Assembly (NCBI GenBank): GCA_025937835.1
Contig: JAICQO010000027.1
Coordinates: 1-64,000 of the forward strand
Source: Polyangiaceae bacterium
Lineage (GTDB): Bacteria > Myxococcota_A > Polyangia > Polyangiales > Polyangiaceae
Length of the DNA: 64,000 nucleotides
Reading direction: 5' to 3'
Within the stretch, counting starts at the first letter, position 1. Every line of letters begins with the position of its first letter. Below are positions 18,601 through 26,821 of this stretch, piece after piece. Below the pieces are notes generated by a model that was given only the letters and a program-made list of their open reading frames with translations, made no database searches and was not told where the DNA came from. A program made the translations under genes and the position numbers.

Positions 18601-20202
18601 TACACCGAGCAAGCGCGGTTGATGAACGTCTTCGACCCGAGCCGCTGCCGGCCCGCGACCGAGGAGGAGAAGGCGCGCGCCGAGTGGCGCATCGTCCACG
18701 GCAAGGTCTGCCAGGGACCGGCAAAGGATCACGCCGCCTGGAACGACTTCGAGTCCGGGCTGCTAACGGACGAGGCGACGGCGGACGGCTGGCAAGCCGT
18801 GAAGTGGCGGGTGTCGCCCAACGCCAAGGGCATCGCCGCCGACAGCATCCGCTGGCCCTACCGCTACGGGACGACCGACAACGCCTACGTCCACACCAAC
18901 CCGAGCGATGCGGGCGCCGACATTTACGAGACCACGATCGAGACGATCCGCAAGTACGAGTACTCGTATCCATTCTCGTATTTCCGCCGCCAGCGCCGCG
19001 ATTACTTCTATCCGACGCTGCCCGGGCAGACCGCGTATCGCTTCTTCGAGCGCTTGCGCTCGTTCCACTGGCAGGTCGCGAGCTCCAACGCGCAGCTGGC
19101 TGCGAGTGGCGCTTTCCAGACCGCGGCTCAGAGCGACGACTGGCACCGGCCCGCGCTGATGGCCGAGTCGGCCCTGTTCGACACGCTGGTGCGCGCGCTG
19201 TTGATGCCGCAGGTCGGTCCCTACAACACGCAGATCATCGGCATCGACGCGGACCGCACGCTCTTCGATACCGATCCGGCCTCTGCACGCGCGCCCGACT
19301 TCACGCTCGACGCTTCCGTCGCCCGCTACGTCGATCCGGACTACGACAGCACGCCGGCCGGGGGCGGCTCCTGGGAATACACGGACTGGATCACCCGCAC
19401 CGGCTTCAGCTTCGAAAAGTCGCTGGCGGCGCTGGCCCTCGCCGACGGACGGCCCAACCTGATGACGATCAGCCGCGAGAACTACCTCGACGGTCGCGAT
19501 CCCTACATCAACTTCCGCAGCGATATGCCGAAGGCGATCGATCGGCTGCTCGGCGGTCTGCTCGCGAGCGACTGGGAGTCCGTCGCGCCGTACATCACGG
19601 ATGTCGCGAACCCGGAGGTCGCGCTGCTCGACTTCGGCGCAGACGCCCCGGCGCGCCCGCGGGGTAGCACGCTCGTGTTCCCGAACCTCGGCTACCGGCA
19701 GCAGGTCGGCGCGCTGGTGTTCTCGCACATCTTCGCCCGCCTCAACACGGATCTGACACTCGCCAATAAGCTTCGGATCTGGGTGGACGGCCTCAGCGGC
19801 GAGCTCAACATCCCCGAAGCCCAGCAGATCCGCTTCTACAACCCCGAGAGCGGCATCACCTACGTCGCGCGACGCTTCGGCGATGACGAGATCGACGGCA
19901 AGCTGGTGGACCAGGGCATCGGTTCACGCATGCTGGCGCACGCCAACGCGCTGCTCGCCGGGAGCCACGGGCGCAAGGGCGCCTACACGGCCGTGCTCGA
20001 CGAAAACAACGAGCCCGTGGTCGATGAGTTCGGCGTGCCCGAGCTCGAGCTCGACGAAAATGGCGAGCCCCAGCTGGTCGGCAGCGTGGCGACCATCGCC
20101 GAGTACCGCAAGTACGTGGGACTGCTCGACGCGGCGGTGCAGATCGCGCGAGTCGTGGGCTACGGGCCCTTCAACGGGCTGCCGTCCGGCGACGACGAAT
20201 GA
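15667..20202 (+). CDS. Very large zinc-metalloprotease lipoprotein (1511 residues)
   Basis: A short signal peptide ends in LVGC (C21), so the protein is a lipoprotein, probably surface or periplasmic. The gluzincin/metzincin-like site HEVGHSLGLLHEF lies at 817-829 (HExxHxxGxxH, H817, E818, H821, H827). A Cys-rich EGF-like insert at ~338-395 (CENGGTCLPSGTC, then CSARNRC) precedes a segment resembling propeptide/inhibitory regions. The C-terminal ~650 residues have no motif I recognise. AGGAGG stands 4 nt upstream of the ATG. Homologous giant metalloproteases are known from predatory myxobacteria, which suggests a role in prey or matrix protein breakdown, but the substrate is inference. Its last 43 bp overlap the end of nadD on the other strand. 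Confidence 0.8.
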   Translation: MTRRTPWLFAALLVLPTLVGCAEERAPINRVQANALDKQFFIGELQNPSDDPEFYWRNFVVDGSESQSLVGIGSWSGVDRIRWDIQENLLVARKSYAVSPGADDKGDAGLPDGTVVAAYRIDSHFDILRDYNPQTGEELNVIDENTSDRPWYERRYFRADWSINLVETPMWFDMFFGKVFGDIKVTPLAYYVGDPSHPDAPHFEADKGYFDVTSKFWVEPEHFNVPWTPSGTIPQCVLVGLYTGSAVDSCDPQEAVVRSSYLKVSEVDGDGDFEPLDNSRAALDVIGNPGGLGNSYTVGIVTPQRIAWDPQYGYTDAGLRRYMHVHDIWKKSHQTTGSCQTPGTACENGGTCLPSGTCSVPCNHDALGDANGNGTDDQCENGDTGYTGAEGSQCSARNRCTIPYRDREVKTVGYWVNPDMPEALLDTVDAQGNFVSRGPNEDIIHTWNQAMRLAVANAREVECRRTGGERSACHAQFFELAEDGSDRVEMVSFGGWGIPQPKLDKDVLTLCHNPVRAYDDPLCGEPGYSARVGDLRHNFLFYWPYASSAPWGGIGNWSADPTTGQILGASATTMGRSATMSAAQVRDILMVANGELSFSDVIQGETATRYERELRDGRKPETFTQQEIDERIARIDATHAAQQIAPSTAPMEDLSEAYRQELLGRASRKAVLGQATPMQQQYDTLAKAVAKTPAGASLVNPNWAVDLFAALPQSLGSDSDDMLSPLLGADPGKVEDYRKLIEHRMHMRGVCFSDTQLAGNVGNTDVQSVARYFKEKYNDDFIRETTGESDPAAISKKRADLIYEQLWKESYKGIQLHEVGHSLGLLHEFASSYDSPNYNPQYWQLRTAEGASTQSCAGRPRGADDTCMGPRYLDPETDDELGRADESRPGINYFAHTSTMEYQNERFFENVGLGQYDTFAMGALYGRVLEAFDERAMPVDRQFGFSLRSWSQLVEDNIYVQKRTNLFGERENAATRVHYTEQARLMNVFDPSRCRPATEEEKARAEWRIVHGKVCQGPAKDHAAWNDFESGLLTDEATADGWQAVKWRVSPNAKGIAADSIRWPYRYGTTDNAYVHTNPSDAGADIYETTIETIRKYEYSYPFSYFRRQRRDYFYPTLPGQTAYRFFERLRSFHWQVASSNAQLAASGAFQTAAQSDDWHRPALMAESALFDTLVRALLMPQVGPYNTQIIGIDADRTLFDTDPASARAPDFTLDASVARYVDPDYDSTPAGGGSWEYTDWITRTGFSFEKSLAALALADGRPNLMTISRENYLDGRDPYINFRSDMPKAIDRLLGGLLASDWESVAPYITDVANPEVALLDFGADAPARPRGSTLVFPNLGYRQQVGALVFSHIFARLNTDLTLANKLRIWVDGLSGELNIPEAQQIRFYNPESGITYVARRFGDDEIDGKLVDQGIGSRMLAHANALLAGSHGRKGAYTAVLDENNEPVVDEFGVPELELDENGEPQLVGSVATIAEYRKYVGLLDAAVQIARVVGYGPFNGLPSGDDE

Positions 20203-20756
20203 GCGTACAGCCCTTCGGCGCGCGCATACTCGAGCGCGCGCCGCGGGACCAAAAGCTCGAGCTCCGCGCGTGCGGCCGCGTCGGGCCGGGCGAACAGCGC
20301 GCGCACGTGCGTCGACGACACCGCCGGCAGCTCCACGCCCGGGACGGGCTGTGAGGAGCCGGAGCGCCCGATCACGAACAGCGGGGCGAGCCGCGACACC
20401 TCCTCGAAGCGATGCCAGCGCTGGACCTCGCCGAGCAAGTCGGCGCCGATCACCAGCCGCAGCGCGTGGCCCGGGTAGCGACGGCCGAGCGCCTCGAGCA
20501 AGTTCAGGGTGCGGCTCGGCCGGGCAAGCTCGGACTCGAGCCGCGACACCTCGATCTGCTTCAGGTCCCCGAAGGCGAGCTCGCACATCTTGACGCGGTG
20601 CTCGAAGCTTTCGAGCCTCTTGTCGAAGGCGTGCTCATACACGGGAACCACCAGCAGCCGCTCGAAAGCCCCCATCGACAGCGCGTAGGCCGCGGCCATC
20701 ACGTGCGCGACGTGGGGGGGATCGAAGCTACCTCCGAAGACACCGAGCGTCGGCAT
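20160..20756 (-). CDS. nadD: Nicotinate-nucleotide adenylyltransferase
   Basis: NadD transfers AMP from ATP to nicotinate mononucleotide, giving deamido-NAD in NAD synthesis. The nucleotidyltransferase signature GVFGGSFDPPHVAHV (~5-19) carries the HxGH-like PPHVAH element, and SSTHVRALF near residue 157 is the ISSTxVR motif. The ATG at 20756 gives a 198-residue product of normal length; the frame stays open upstream to 21749 but that part is not NadD-like. It converges on the metalloprotease gene with a 43-bp overlap and is divergent from the Fe-S/FAD gene with a 24-bp spacer. Confidence 0.92.
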   Translation of the reverse strand: MPTLGVFGGSFDPPHVAHVMAAAYALSMGAFERLLVVPVYEHAFDKRLESFEHRVKMCELAFGDLKQIEVSRLESELARPSRTLNLLEALGRRYPGHALRLVIGADLLGEVQRWHRFEEVSRLAPLFVIGRSGSSQPVPGVELPAVSSTHVRALFARPDAAARAELELLVPRRALEYARAEGLYAHSSSPDGSPLKGP

Positions 20757-20780
20757 CGCTCGGGCAGTGTAACCTGAGCC

Positions 20781-21983
20781 ATGGGGTTCCGTCGCGTCCC
20801 TCTCACCCACCGCGTCGAGTTCCTCCACGACGGGGACTTGCTCGAGGCAGAACGCGGACAATCGCTGGTCCACGCGCTGGTCGCCGCCGATCGTCTGCTG
20901 CTCGCGCGGAGCACGAAGCTGCACCGCCCGCGCGGGCCTTTCTGCCTGCGCGCGGCCTGCGACGGCTGCTCGATGCGCGTCAACGGCGTGCCCAACGTGC
21001 TCGGCTGCCGCACCCGGGTGTACGGCGGCGAAACCGTCGAGACGCAGAACGTGCTCGGCTCGCGCGAGGTCGATCTGCTGTCTGCCACCGATTTCTTGTT
21101 CCCGCGCGGGATGGATCCGCACCGGCTGTTCGCGGGCGTGCGGGTAGCCTCGACGGTCGTGAACAAGCTCGCGCGGCGGATCGCCGGCCTCGGCAAGCTG
21201 CCGGACGAAGCCGCACCCGTGACGGAAGCCAGGCGTCGCGAGGTCGACGTGCTGATCGTCGGCGGGGGACAGAGCGGGCTCGAGCTCGCGGCGGCGGAGG
21301 GCAGCCGCGCCGTCTTGCTCGACGATGGCCTCGAGCTCGGCGGCAAGCTGCGGCTGCTCCGCCCCGAAACGGCTCGTGTCTTGGGGGTCGAGGCGCGGGC
21401 TGCCGGGGCCGAGCTCTTCTCGGGAATGACGGCTCTCGGCGTCTACCGCGAGGGAGACGCCCCGAGTGGAGCGCTGTCGGTGCTCGCGGTTCAGGGTGAG
21501 CGCGTCACGCTGTTTCGCACGCGGCGGCTCTTGCTTGCGACCGGCTGTCACGACGCGGTACCGCGCTTCGCGAGCGGCGAGCTTCCGGGCGTCTTCAGCG
21601 CCCGCGCCGCCCTCGAGCTCGATGCCGGCAACGTCGTGCCGGCTCTGCGCATCGCGCTGGTCGGACGCGGCCCGCTGCTCGACGCCTGCGCCGAGCGCTT
21701 CGCACGCTACGTCGTTGCCCGCATCGAAGACGCCGAGCGCGTCGAACACGCCGTCGGGACGCTGGCCGTCCGCGGCCTCGTGGTGCGCACCGGAGGCGGC
21801 AGCGAGCGCATCGACGCCGGAGCGGTGATCTTCGACGGCACCCCCTCACCTGCGTTCGAGCTCGCGGTTCAAGCGGGCGCTCGCACCGAGTTCCGCCCCG
21901 GCACCGGCTACGTCCCCGTCCTCGATGCAGACGGCCAGGCAGCACCCGGCGTCTACTGCGCCGGCAGCATGACCGCCGCCTAG
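20781..21983 (+). CDS. [2Fe-2S] and FAD-binding oxidoreductase, sarcosine oxidase alpha-like
   Basis: The N-terminus (~10-95) is a plant-type ferredoxin fold with Cys ligands C55, C60, C63 and C76 (CLRAACDGC, then GC), similar to Fer2_4 of the heterotetrameric sarcosine oxidase/hydrogen-cyanide synthase A family. A Rossmann FAD site VLIVGGGQSGLELAAAEG follows at ~155-170. A second nucleotide-binding region lies near 285-300 (RIALVGRGPLLDACAE). At 400 residues it lacks the folate-binding aminomethyltransferase domain of true SoxA, and no SoxB/D/G genes are nearby. It is therefore probably a stand-alone dehydrogenase or electron-transfer protein of unknown substrate. Confidence 0.78.
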   Translation: MGFRRVPLTHRVEFLHDGDLLEAERGQSLVHALVAADRLLLARSTKLHRPRGPFCLRAACDGCSMRVNGVPNVLGCRTRVYGGETVETQNVLGSREVDLLSATDFLFPRGMDPHRLFAGVRVASTVVNKLARRIAGLGKLPDEAAPVTEARRREVDVLIVGGGQSGLELAAAEGSRAVLLDDGLELGGKLRLLRPETARVLGVEARAAGAELFSGMTALGVYREGDAPSGALSVLAVQGERVTLFRTRRLLLATGCHDAVPRFASGELPGVFSARAALELDAGNVVPALRIALVGRGPLLDACAERFARYVVARIEDAERVEHAVGTLAVRGLVVRTGGGSERIDAGAVIFDGTPSPAFELAVQAGARTEFRPGTGYVPVLDADGQAAPGVYCAGSMTAA

Positions 21984-22705
21984 CGCTCGATCAACGTGCC
22001 GAACAAGCCCAGCCCGCCGGCGATGAACACGGCGTCGAACACGCCGAGCAGCCGGAAATAATCGCCGAGCTCCGAGAGCGGCACGCCGGAGAACAGCTCG
22101 CGCGTCGCGGCCACCGCCGCGAGCAACGTCGGAGTGAGCAGCGGGAACAACACGACCGCGAGCAGTAGATCGCGCGCTTGCGTGCGCACCGTCATCGCGC
22201 CGAACAGCGTGCCCGACGCGGCGACCCCCGGCGTCGCCACCAGCGCGATCGCCAGCACGCCGGGGCCCACCTCGAGCAGATCGAGCGCAAACAAGAGCGC
22301 CGCGGCGGGGATCACCACCAGCTCGATCACCAGCAAGAATCCGAGCACGCCCAGCGCCTTGCCCGCAAAGATCGCGCTCCGCGACAGCGGCGCGACCAGC
22401 AGGCCGTCGAGCGCGCCCTCTTCCCGCTCGCGCTGCCAGGTCTTTCCGAGCGCCAGCACGGCAGCGAAGCTCACGCTCAGCCAGATCACGCCCGCTGCCA
22501 CCATCCGCGCGTTGGCCGGCCCCCCGTAGAACGAGAGCGACGCCAGGATCACCACCAACAGCGCGAAGAAGCCGGAGCTCACCACGACCTCGCCGGTCGA
22601 CAGCTCGATCGCCAGATCCTTGCGCAGCACCACCAGCGCTTGCTCGAACCAGCTCGGGCGGCGCGCCGCGCCGAGGCTCGGGGCAGACGCGGTCGCGGTG
22701 GTCAT
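21980..22705 (-). CDS. ccmB: CcmB-like heme exporter/ABC permease subunit
   Basis: A 241-residue protein with six predicted membrane segments. The CcmB pattern is clear: LRKDLAIELSTGEVVVSSGFFALLVVIL at the start, the cytoplasmic motif KTWQREREEGALDGLLVAPLSRSAIFAGK, and PLLTPTLLAA. CcmB with CcmA, C and D forms the ABC system of cytochrome c maturation system I. No ccmA or ccmC is adjacent, so its operon is split or the partners are elsewhere. Its stop overlaps the end of the Fe-S/FAD gene by 4 bp (convergent). It starts 79 bp from a divergent WYL regulator gene. Confidence 0.85.
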   Translation of the reverse strand: MTTATASAPSLGAARRPSWFEQALVVLRKDLAIELSTGEVVVSSGFFALLVVILASLSFYGGPANARMVAAGVIWLSVSFAAVLALGKTWQREREEGALDGLLVAPLSRSAIFAGKALGVLGFLLVIELVVIPAAALLFALDLLEVGPGVLAIALVATPGVAASGTLFGAMTVRTQARDLLLAVVLFPLLTPTLLAAVAATRELFSGVPLSELGDYFRLLGVFDAVFIAGGLGLFGTLIER

Positions 22706-22784
22706 CCTCTGCCGTATAGCATCGCGAACACGGGAATAGGATCCCGGCTTTGCCGAACTGTCAGGATCCTGTCAGCTTTAGCGG

Positions 22785-23441
22785 ATGCGCCGCACCGAAC
22801 GACTGTTCGCGATCGCCGAGTACCTGCGCGGGCGCCGCACGGGCGTCACCGCCGAAGCCCTGGCCGAGCGCTTCGGCGTCACGATCCGCACCATCTACCG
22901 CGACCTCGACGCACTCCGCGACGCTTCGCTGCCGGTGGGCGCCGAACGCGGCCGCGGCGGCGGCTACGCCCTGGATCGCAGCTACAGCTTGCCGCCCGTC
23001 AACTTCACGGCACGCGAGGCGGCGCTGCTGGTCGCGCTCGGCCGCTTCGCGATCAACACGCGCCTGCTCCCGTTCACCGACACGCTCGAGTGTGCGCTCG
23101 ACAAAGTGCGCGCCGCGCTGTCTACATCCGCCCAGCGCGAGCTCTTGACGCGCCTGAAAGAGCTGTCGTTCCACGGCGTCCCCGCGCTTCCGAGCAAGAA
23201 GGCCGTGCGTGTCGCCGTGGAGCGCGCCTGGTTCGAGCAGCAGCCGCTGCGCATCACCTACGTCGACGGCAACTTCATCGAGAGCAAGCGCGACGTGCGC
23301 GTCGAGGGCGTGCTCATGGACCGCCACGAGACGCGCGTCGACACCTTCGAGCCCGCCACCGGCGAACGCCGGCATTTCCGGCTCGACCGCATCGTCCACG
23401 CCGAAGTCCTGCCCCTCGAACCCAGTCAACGGCCCGGCTGA
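22785..23441 (+). CDS. HTH-WYL (YafY-type) transcriptional regulator
   Basis: Residues ~1-60 are a DeoR-like winged helix-turn-helix (RTGVTAEALAERFGVTIRTIYRDLDAL). A central linker follows, and the C-terminal ~110 residues are a WYL domain (PLRITYVDGNFIESKRDVRVEG, HFRLDRIVHAEV). WYL domains bind small ligands or nucleic acid and control stress, metabolism or defence genes. No target gene can be named; the divergent ccmB across 79 bp is the closest candidate. Confidence 0.85.
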   Translation: MRRTERLFAIAEYLRGRRTGVTAEALAERFGVTIRTIYRDLDALRDASLPVGAERGRGGGYALDRSYSLPPVNFTAREAALLVALGRFAINTRLLPFTDTLECALDKVRAALSTSAQRELLTRLKELSFHGVPALPSKKAVRVAVERAWFEQQPLRITYVDGNFIESKRDVRVEGVLMDRHETRVDTFEPATGERRHFRLDRIVHAEVLPLEPSQRPG

Positions 23442-23807
23442 TCTGTAACGGCGTGGACGGCGCTTGACGATTGGATGCAACAGGAAGACGGGAAGACGGG
23501 AAGGTCAGATTTTTTTGGGGGTAACGATGCGCGGCGCGAGTCGACGGGGGTCTAGGCGTTTCAACGCTTGGCTACGAAGCCTCTGGGTCGCTCTGCGCAA
23601 ATAAAAAGTCTCTACTCCGGCCTTCTTTTCTTACCGCGTTCCTGTTCAAAAAAATCTGGCACCGACACGTGTCCGACGCCTTAGTGGCGGGAAGAACCGG
23701 GTTCGGCTCATGCGAGCATACGAATTCCGATCGAGCGATTTTCGACGGCGAATCCTGGTTCGTGGCGCTTGCAAGGAGTCGCGGACTCCCGCATCTTCGA
23801 TCTTCGG
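23442..23807. other. Gene-free stretch upstream of the VWA lipoprotein
   Basis: 366 bp without a credible gene. It is lower in GC than its surroundings in places and contains GACGGGAAGACGGGAAG, a T7/G4 run, an A7 run and the inverted-repeat element annotated separately. The last ~100 bp must hold the promoter of the VWA lipoprotein gene; no confident -10/-35 pair is visible. Confidence 0.6.
23506..23658. mobile_element. Possible non-autonomous element (153 bp, 12-bp terminal inverted repeats)
   Basis: CAGATTTTTTTG at 23506-23517 and its exact reverse complement CAAAAAAATCTG at 23647-23658 bound a 153-bp segment with no protein signal. The T-rich ends stand out in this GC-rich sequence. Similar T-rich ends border REP/RAYT-type elements and small MITEs, so a decayed or non-autonomous element is plausible. 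No target-site duplication is evident and no transposase is present. Confidence 0.4.
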
Positions 23808-26243
23808 ATGGCAAACGGGACTCGTGTGCGGGTGTTCGATCGGCTCGTGGTGGCGTTGGCCGTCGCCGCTGCGCTCGGAGCGTGCGGCAAGACTCGCTCG
23901 GCGGATGACGACGACGAAAGCTCGTCCGGCGGCAGCACGGCGGAGGCCGGCGCCGCGGATGCGGGGGCTCCGGATGGCGTCGGAGGAGCCACGAGCAAGG
24001 GCGGAGCCCCGAGCAACCGCGGTGGAACGCCGCCCGTCGTCGGCGGGACCTCCGCTGGAGGCGCCTCGGCCGGTGCGGGTCCGACGACCCCACCGACCAC
24101 CGGTGGCACACCAGAGATTCCGCTGCGCCTCGAGCGCATCGCGCCGCAGAGCCCGGACAAGCTCGACGTGCTGTTCATGATCGACAACTCGCGCTCGATG
24201 GCGGACAAGCAAGCGGTCCTGCAGGGCGCGATCCCGCGCTTCGTCCAGCGGCTGATCGCCCCCCCCTGCGTGGACGAAGCCGGGGTCGAAACCGGCGAGT
24301 TCGCGGCGAACGGGCAGTGCTCCGACGGCGTGCCCGAATACACGCCGATCCGTGACATCCATTTCGGCATCGTCACCTCCAGCCTCGGCGACATGGGCAG
24401 CGGTGACGCCTGCACGCCCGGCACGGCGATGCTCGACGACAAGGGCTGGCTGCTTCCGAGCGTGCGCGAGGGTCTCGCGAGCTACGAGGACCAAGGCTTT
24501 TTGGCCTGGGATCCCGACGGCCAGAACAATCCGCCGGGCAGCGCCGACGCGCTCGAGCTGGTTCGGAATTTCACCGATCACGTGACGGCGGTCGGCGAAG
24601 CCGGCTGCGGCTACGAAGCCACGCTCGAGGCCTGGTACCGCTTCTTGATCGATCCGGAGCCACCCGAGCTCGTAACCAAGGGGACCAACGAGCAATCCAT
24701 CGCCGGCTCCCCGTCGAAGACGCTGCTCGCGCAGCGCGCCGCGTTCCTCCGCCCGGATTCGGTGGTGGCCGTGGTGATGCTGACGGACGAAAACGACTGC
24801 TCGATCATCGACTATGGGCAGGGTTGGATCGTCGCTCAACAACAAGGCGGAAGTTTTCTCCTCCCGCGCGCGACCAGCGCTTGTAGCGTAGACGCCAACG
24901 ACGAGTGCTGCTTCTCGTGCTCGTCGTCCAACGCCGGTGTGCCGCCTGGTTGCACCCCGCCCGCAAACGACGCGGAGTGCCAGAAGGGCCAGCTCCCGAT
25001 GGCCGAAGAGCACCCGAACCTGCGTTGCTTCCAGCAGAAGCGGCGCTTTGGCTTCGACATGCTGCAGCCGCTCTCGCGTTACGTGGCCGGGCTCACCGAG
25101 CCGCGCATCGTCACGCGCAGCGACCAAGTCGTGCAGAACCCACTCTTCGATTCGCCGACTGGCATCCCGATGCGCGACCGCTCGATGGTGTTCCTCGCGG
25201 GCATCGTGGGCGTGCCCTGGCAGGACATCTCCGACGAAGCGAGCTGGGAGAGCGGCGCCGGGCTCCGCTTCTTGAGCTACGACGAGCTGGTCGCGCAGGA
25301 TCGCTGGAGCTGGATCCTGGGGACTCAGAGCGAGCCGCCTCTGGACGGCTTGATGTTCGAGTCGGACCGAGACCGCACCACCCTCGTGAACGTTCCGCAG
25401 GAGCATCCAGCCGGGAGTGCAGTCGGCGGCAAGCTCGTCGCGTCCTCCTCGACAGCTCGCGGAAACCCCATCAACGGTCACGAGTCCAACATTCAAGACG
25501 GGAGCGATCTCCAGCTCGCGTGCACCTTCGAGCTCCCCGCACCGCTCGACTGCAACCAAAATGAAGTCTGCGATTGCAAGGAAGACGACGAGCTCTACAA
25601 CCGCAGCATCTGTGAAGGCCCCCGGCAGACTCACGCCAAGGCTTACCCCGGCGTCCGCCAGCTCGAGGTCCTGCGCAGCCTCGGCGAAATCAGCGGTAAC
25701 GCCGTGGTCGCCTCGGTCTGCCCCAAGTACCCGGTGTCGGAAGAGCCAGGGCTCGACGCGAACTATGGCTACACCCCCGCGCTCACCGCGCTCACCGAGA
25801 GCATGAAGAAGGCGTTCCACGCCGAGTGTCTGACCGAGCCGCTCCAGCAGGACGCCGAGGGACGCACCGAGTGCCGCCTGCTCGACGTCACGCGCCCTGA
25901 AGACGGCCGCTGCTCCTGCGACGACGACTACGGCCGCTCCGACCCCGGCGACGTCAGCCTCGAGCGAGCCCGGCTCGGCGACACGGGCGAGCTCTGCATC
26001 TGCGAGGTTCACCAGTACGAAGGCGCGGAGCTCGAGGCGTGCCGCAACCAGCTCGCGGAGCCGGCCCCCGTGGGCTTCTGCTACGTCGATCCCGAGCCCG
26101 GCCCCGGCGAAGCCCCGGACTCGACCGCAGTCCAAACACGCCGCGCGCTGGTCGCGAACTGCCCGCCCAGGGCTCGGCACCTACTGCGCCTGTCGGTAGG
26201 CGTTGCCTCGTCGGAAGCGAACCTGTTCGTTTCGTGCCGCTGA
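23808..26243 (+). CDS. Large VWA-domain lipoprotein
   Basis: A signal peptide ends in ALGAC (C26), followed by a Gly/Ser/Ala-rich linker to ~105. A von Willebrand factor A fold begins at ~120 with the MIDAS motif DNSRS (D126) and later VVVMLTDENDCS. The C-terminal ~400 residues are Cys-rich (CCFSCSS, CDCKEDD, CSCDDDYG). VWA proteins bind metal-dependent protein ligands; in myxobacteria such lipoproteins are numerous and their ligands unknown. The ATG at 23808 is preferred over the upstream TTG at 23769 because it places a normal signal peptide at the N-terminus. This gene is about 34 kb from the four-gene VWA array and lacks that array's C-terminal GW-Cys pattern. Confidence 0.8.
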   Translation: MANGTRVRVFDRLVVALAVAAALGACGKTRSADDDDESSSGGSTAEAGAADAGAPDGVGGATSKGGAPSNRGGTPPVVGGTSAGGASAGAGPTTPPTTGGTPEIPLRLERIAPQSPDKLDVLFMIDNSRSMADKQAVLQGAIPRFVQRLIAPPCVDEAGVETGEFAANGQCSDGVPEYTPIRDIHFGIVTSSLGDMGSGDACTPGTAMLDDKGWLLPSVREGLASYEDQGFLAWDPDGQNNPPGSADALELVRNFTDHVTAVGEAGCGYEATLEAWYRFLIDPEPPELVTKGTNEQSIAGSPSKTLLAQRAAFLRPDSVVAVVMLTDENDCSIIDYGQGWIVAQQQGGSFLLPRATSACSVDANDECCFSCSSSNAGVPPGCTPPANDAECQKGQLPMAEEHPNLRCFQQKRRFGFDMLQPLSRYVAGLTEPRIVTRSDQVVQNPLFDSPTGIPMRDRSMVFLAGIVGVPWQDISDEASWESGAGLRFLSYDELVAQDRWSWILGTQSEPPLDGLMFESDRDRTTLVNVPQEHPAGSAVGGKLVASSSTARGNPINGHESNIQDGSDLQLACTFELPAPLDCNQNEVCDCKEDDELYNRSICEGPRQTHAKAYPGVRQLEVLRSLGEISGNAVVASVCPKYPVSEEPGLDANYGYTPALTALTESMKKAFHAECLTEPLQQDAEGRTECRLLDVTRPEDGRCSCDDDYGRSDPGDVSLERARLGDTGELCICEVHQYEGAELEACRNQLAEPAPVGFCYVDPEPGPGEAPDSTAVQTRRALVANCPPRARHLLRLSVGVASSEANLFVSCR

Positions 26244-26289
26244 GCTGCTGCATGCGAAAAACCGAGAGCCGGAGTATGCTCGCGCCCCC

Positions 26290-26808
26290 ATGCAGGAGAT
26301 CCGAGTCGATCACACCCTCGAATGCAGCGAAGACGTGTTCTGGGATCGAGTTTTTCTCGACGAAGAATACAACCGCGGCCTGTTCGTTCAGAATCTGAAG
26401 TTCACGTCGTGGCGCGAGCTCCGGCGTGAGACGCGCGACGGCCTTTTGCACCGCGTCGTCGAGGCCGTGCCGCCCGTCGGCGAAGTGCCCACGGCGCTCA
26501 AGGCGGTGATCGGGCAGGGCGCCGGCTACGAGGAGCGCGGAGTACTCGACCGCGCCAAGAAGACCTACAAGATCCAGGTCGTCCCGAACCGGCTCGCCGA
26601 CAAGGTCGACGTAAAGCTCGAGATCTCGACGTCACCCGCGGGCGATGGCCAATGCCGCCGCAGCGTGCGCGGCACGATCAGCGCCAAGATCCCGCTCGTG
26701 GGCGGGATCCTGGAGAAGAAGCTGCTCGCGGATCTCGAGAAGAGCTACGCGAAGAGCGTCGATTACACGAACCGCTTCGTGAAAGACAAAGGCCTGACGG
26801 CGCCCTAG
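26290..26808 (+). CDS. DUF2505-like (START-fold) protein
   Basis: A 172-residue soluble protein with no signal peptide. The start pattern VDHTLECSEDVFWDRVFLDEEYNRGLF and the closing KIPLVGGILEKKLLADLEKSYAKSVDYTNRFV resemble DUF2505, a START/SRPBCC-like lipid- or ligand-binding family common in actinobacteria and myxobacteria. The ATG at 26290 is chosen because the frame upstream overlaps the VWA gene and is not conserved-looking. The ligand is unknown. Confidence 0.7.
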   Translation: MQEIRVDHTLECSEDVFWDRVFLDEEYNRGLFVQNLKFTSWRELRRETRDGLLHRVVEAVPPVGEVPTALKAVIGQGAGYEERGVLDRAKKTYKIQVVPNRLADKVDVKLEISTSPAGDGQCRRSVRGTISAKIPLVGGILEKKLLADLEKSYAKSVDYTNRFVKDKGLTAP

Positions 26809-26821
26809 AGCGCCGCGCGCC

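Noticed and set aside
20757-21749. N-terminal extension of nadD over the Fe-S/FAD gene
   Set aside because: The NadD family starts at the GVFGGSFDPPH segment; the extension is antisense to a well-supported gene.
23646-26180. 844-codon minus-strand frame opposite the large VWA gene
   Set aside because: No domain and composition of a shadow; the plus-strand VWA motif and lipobox are clear.
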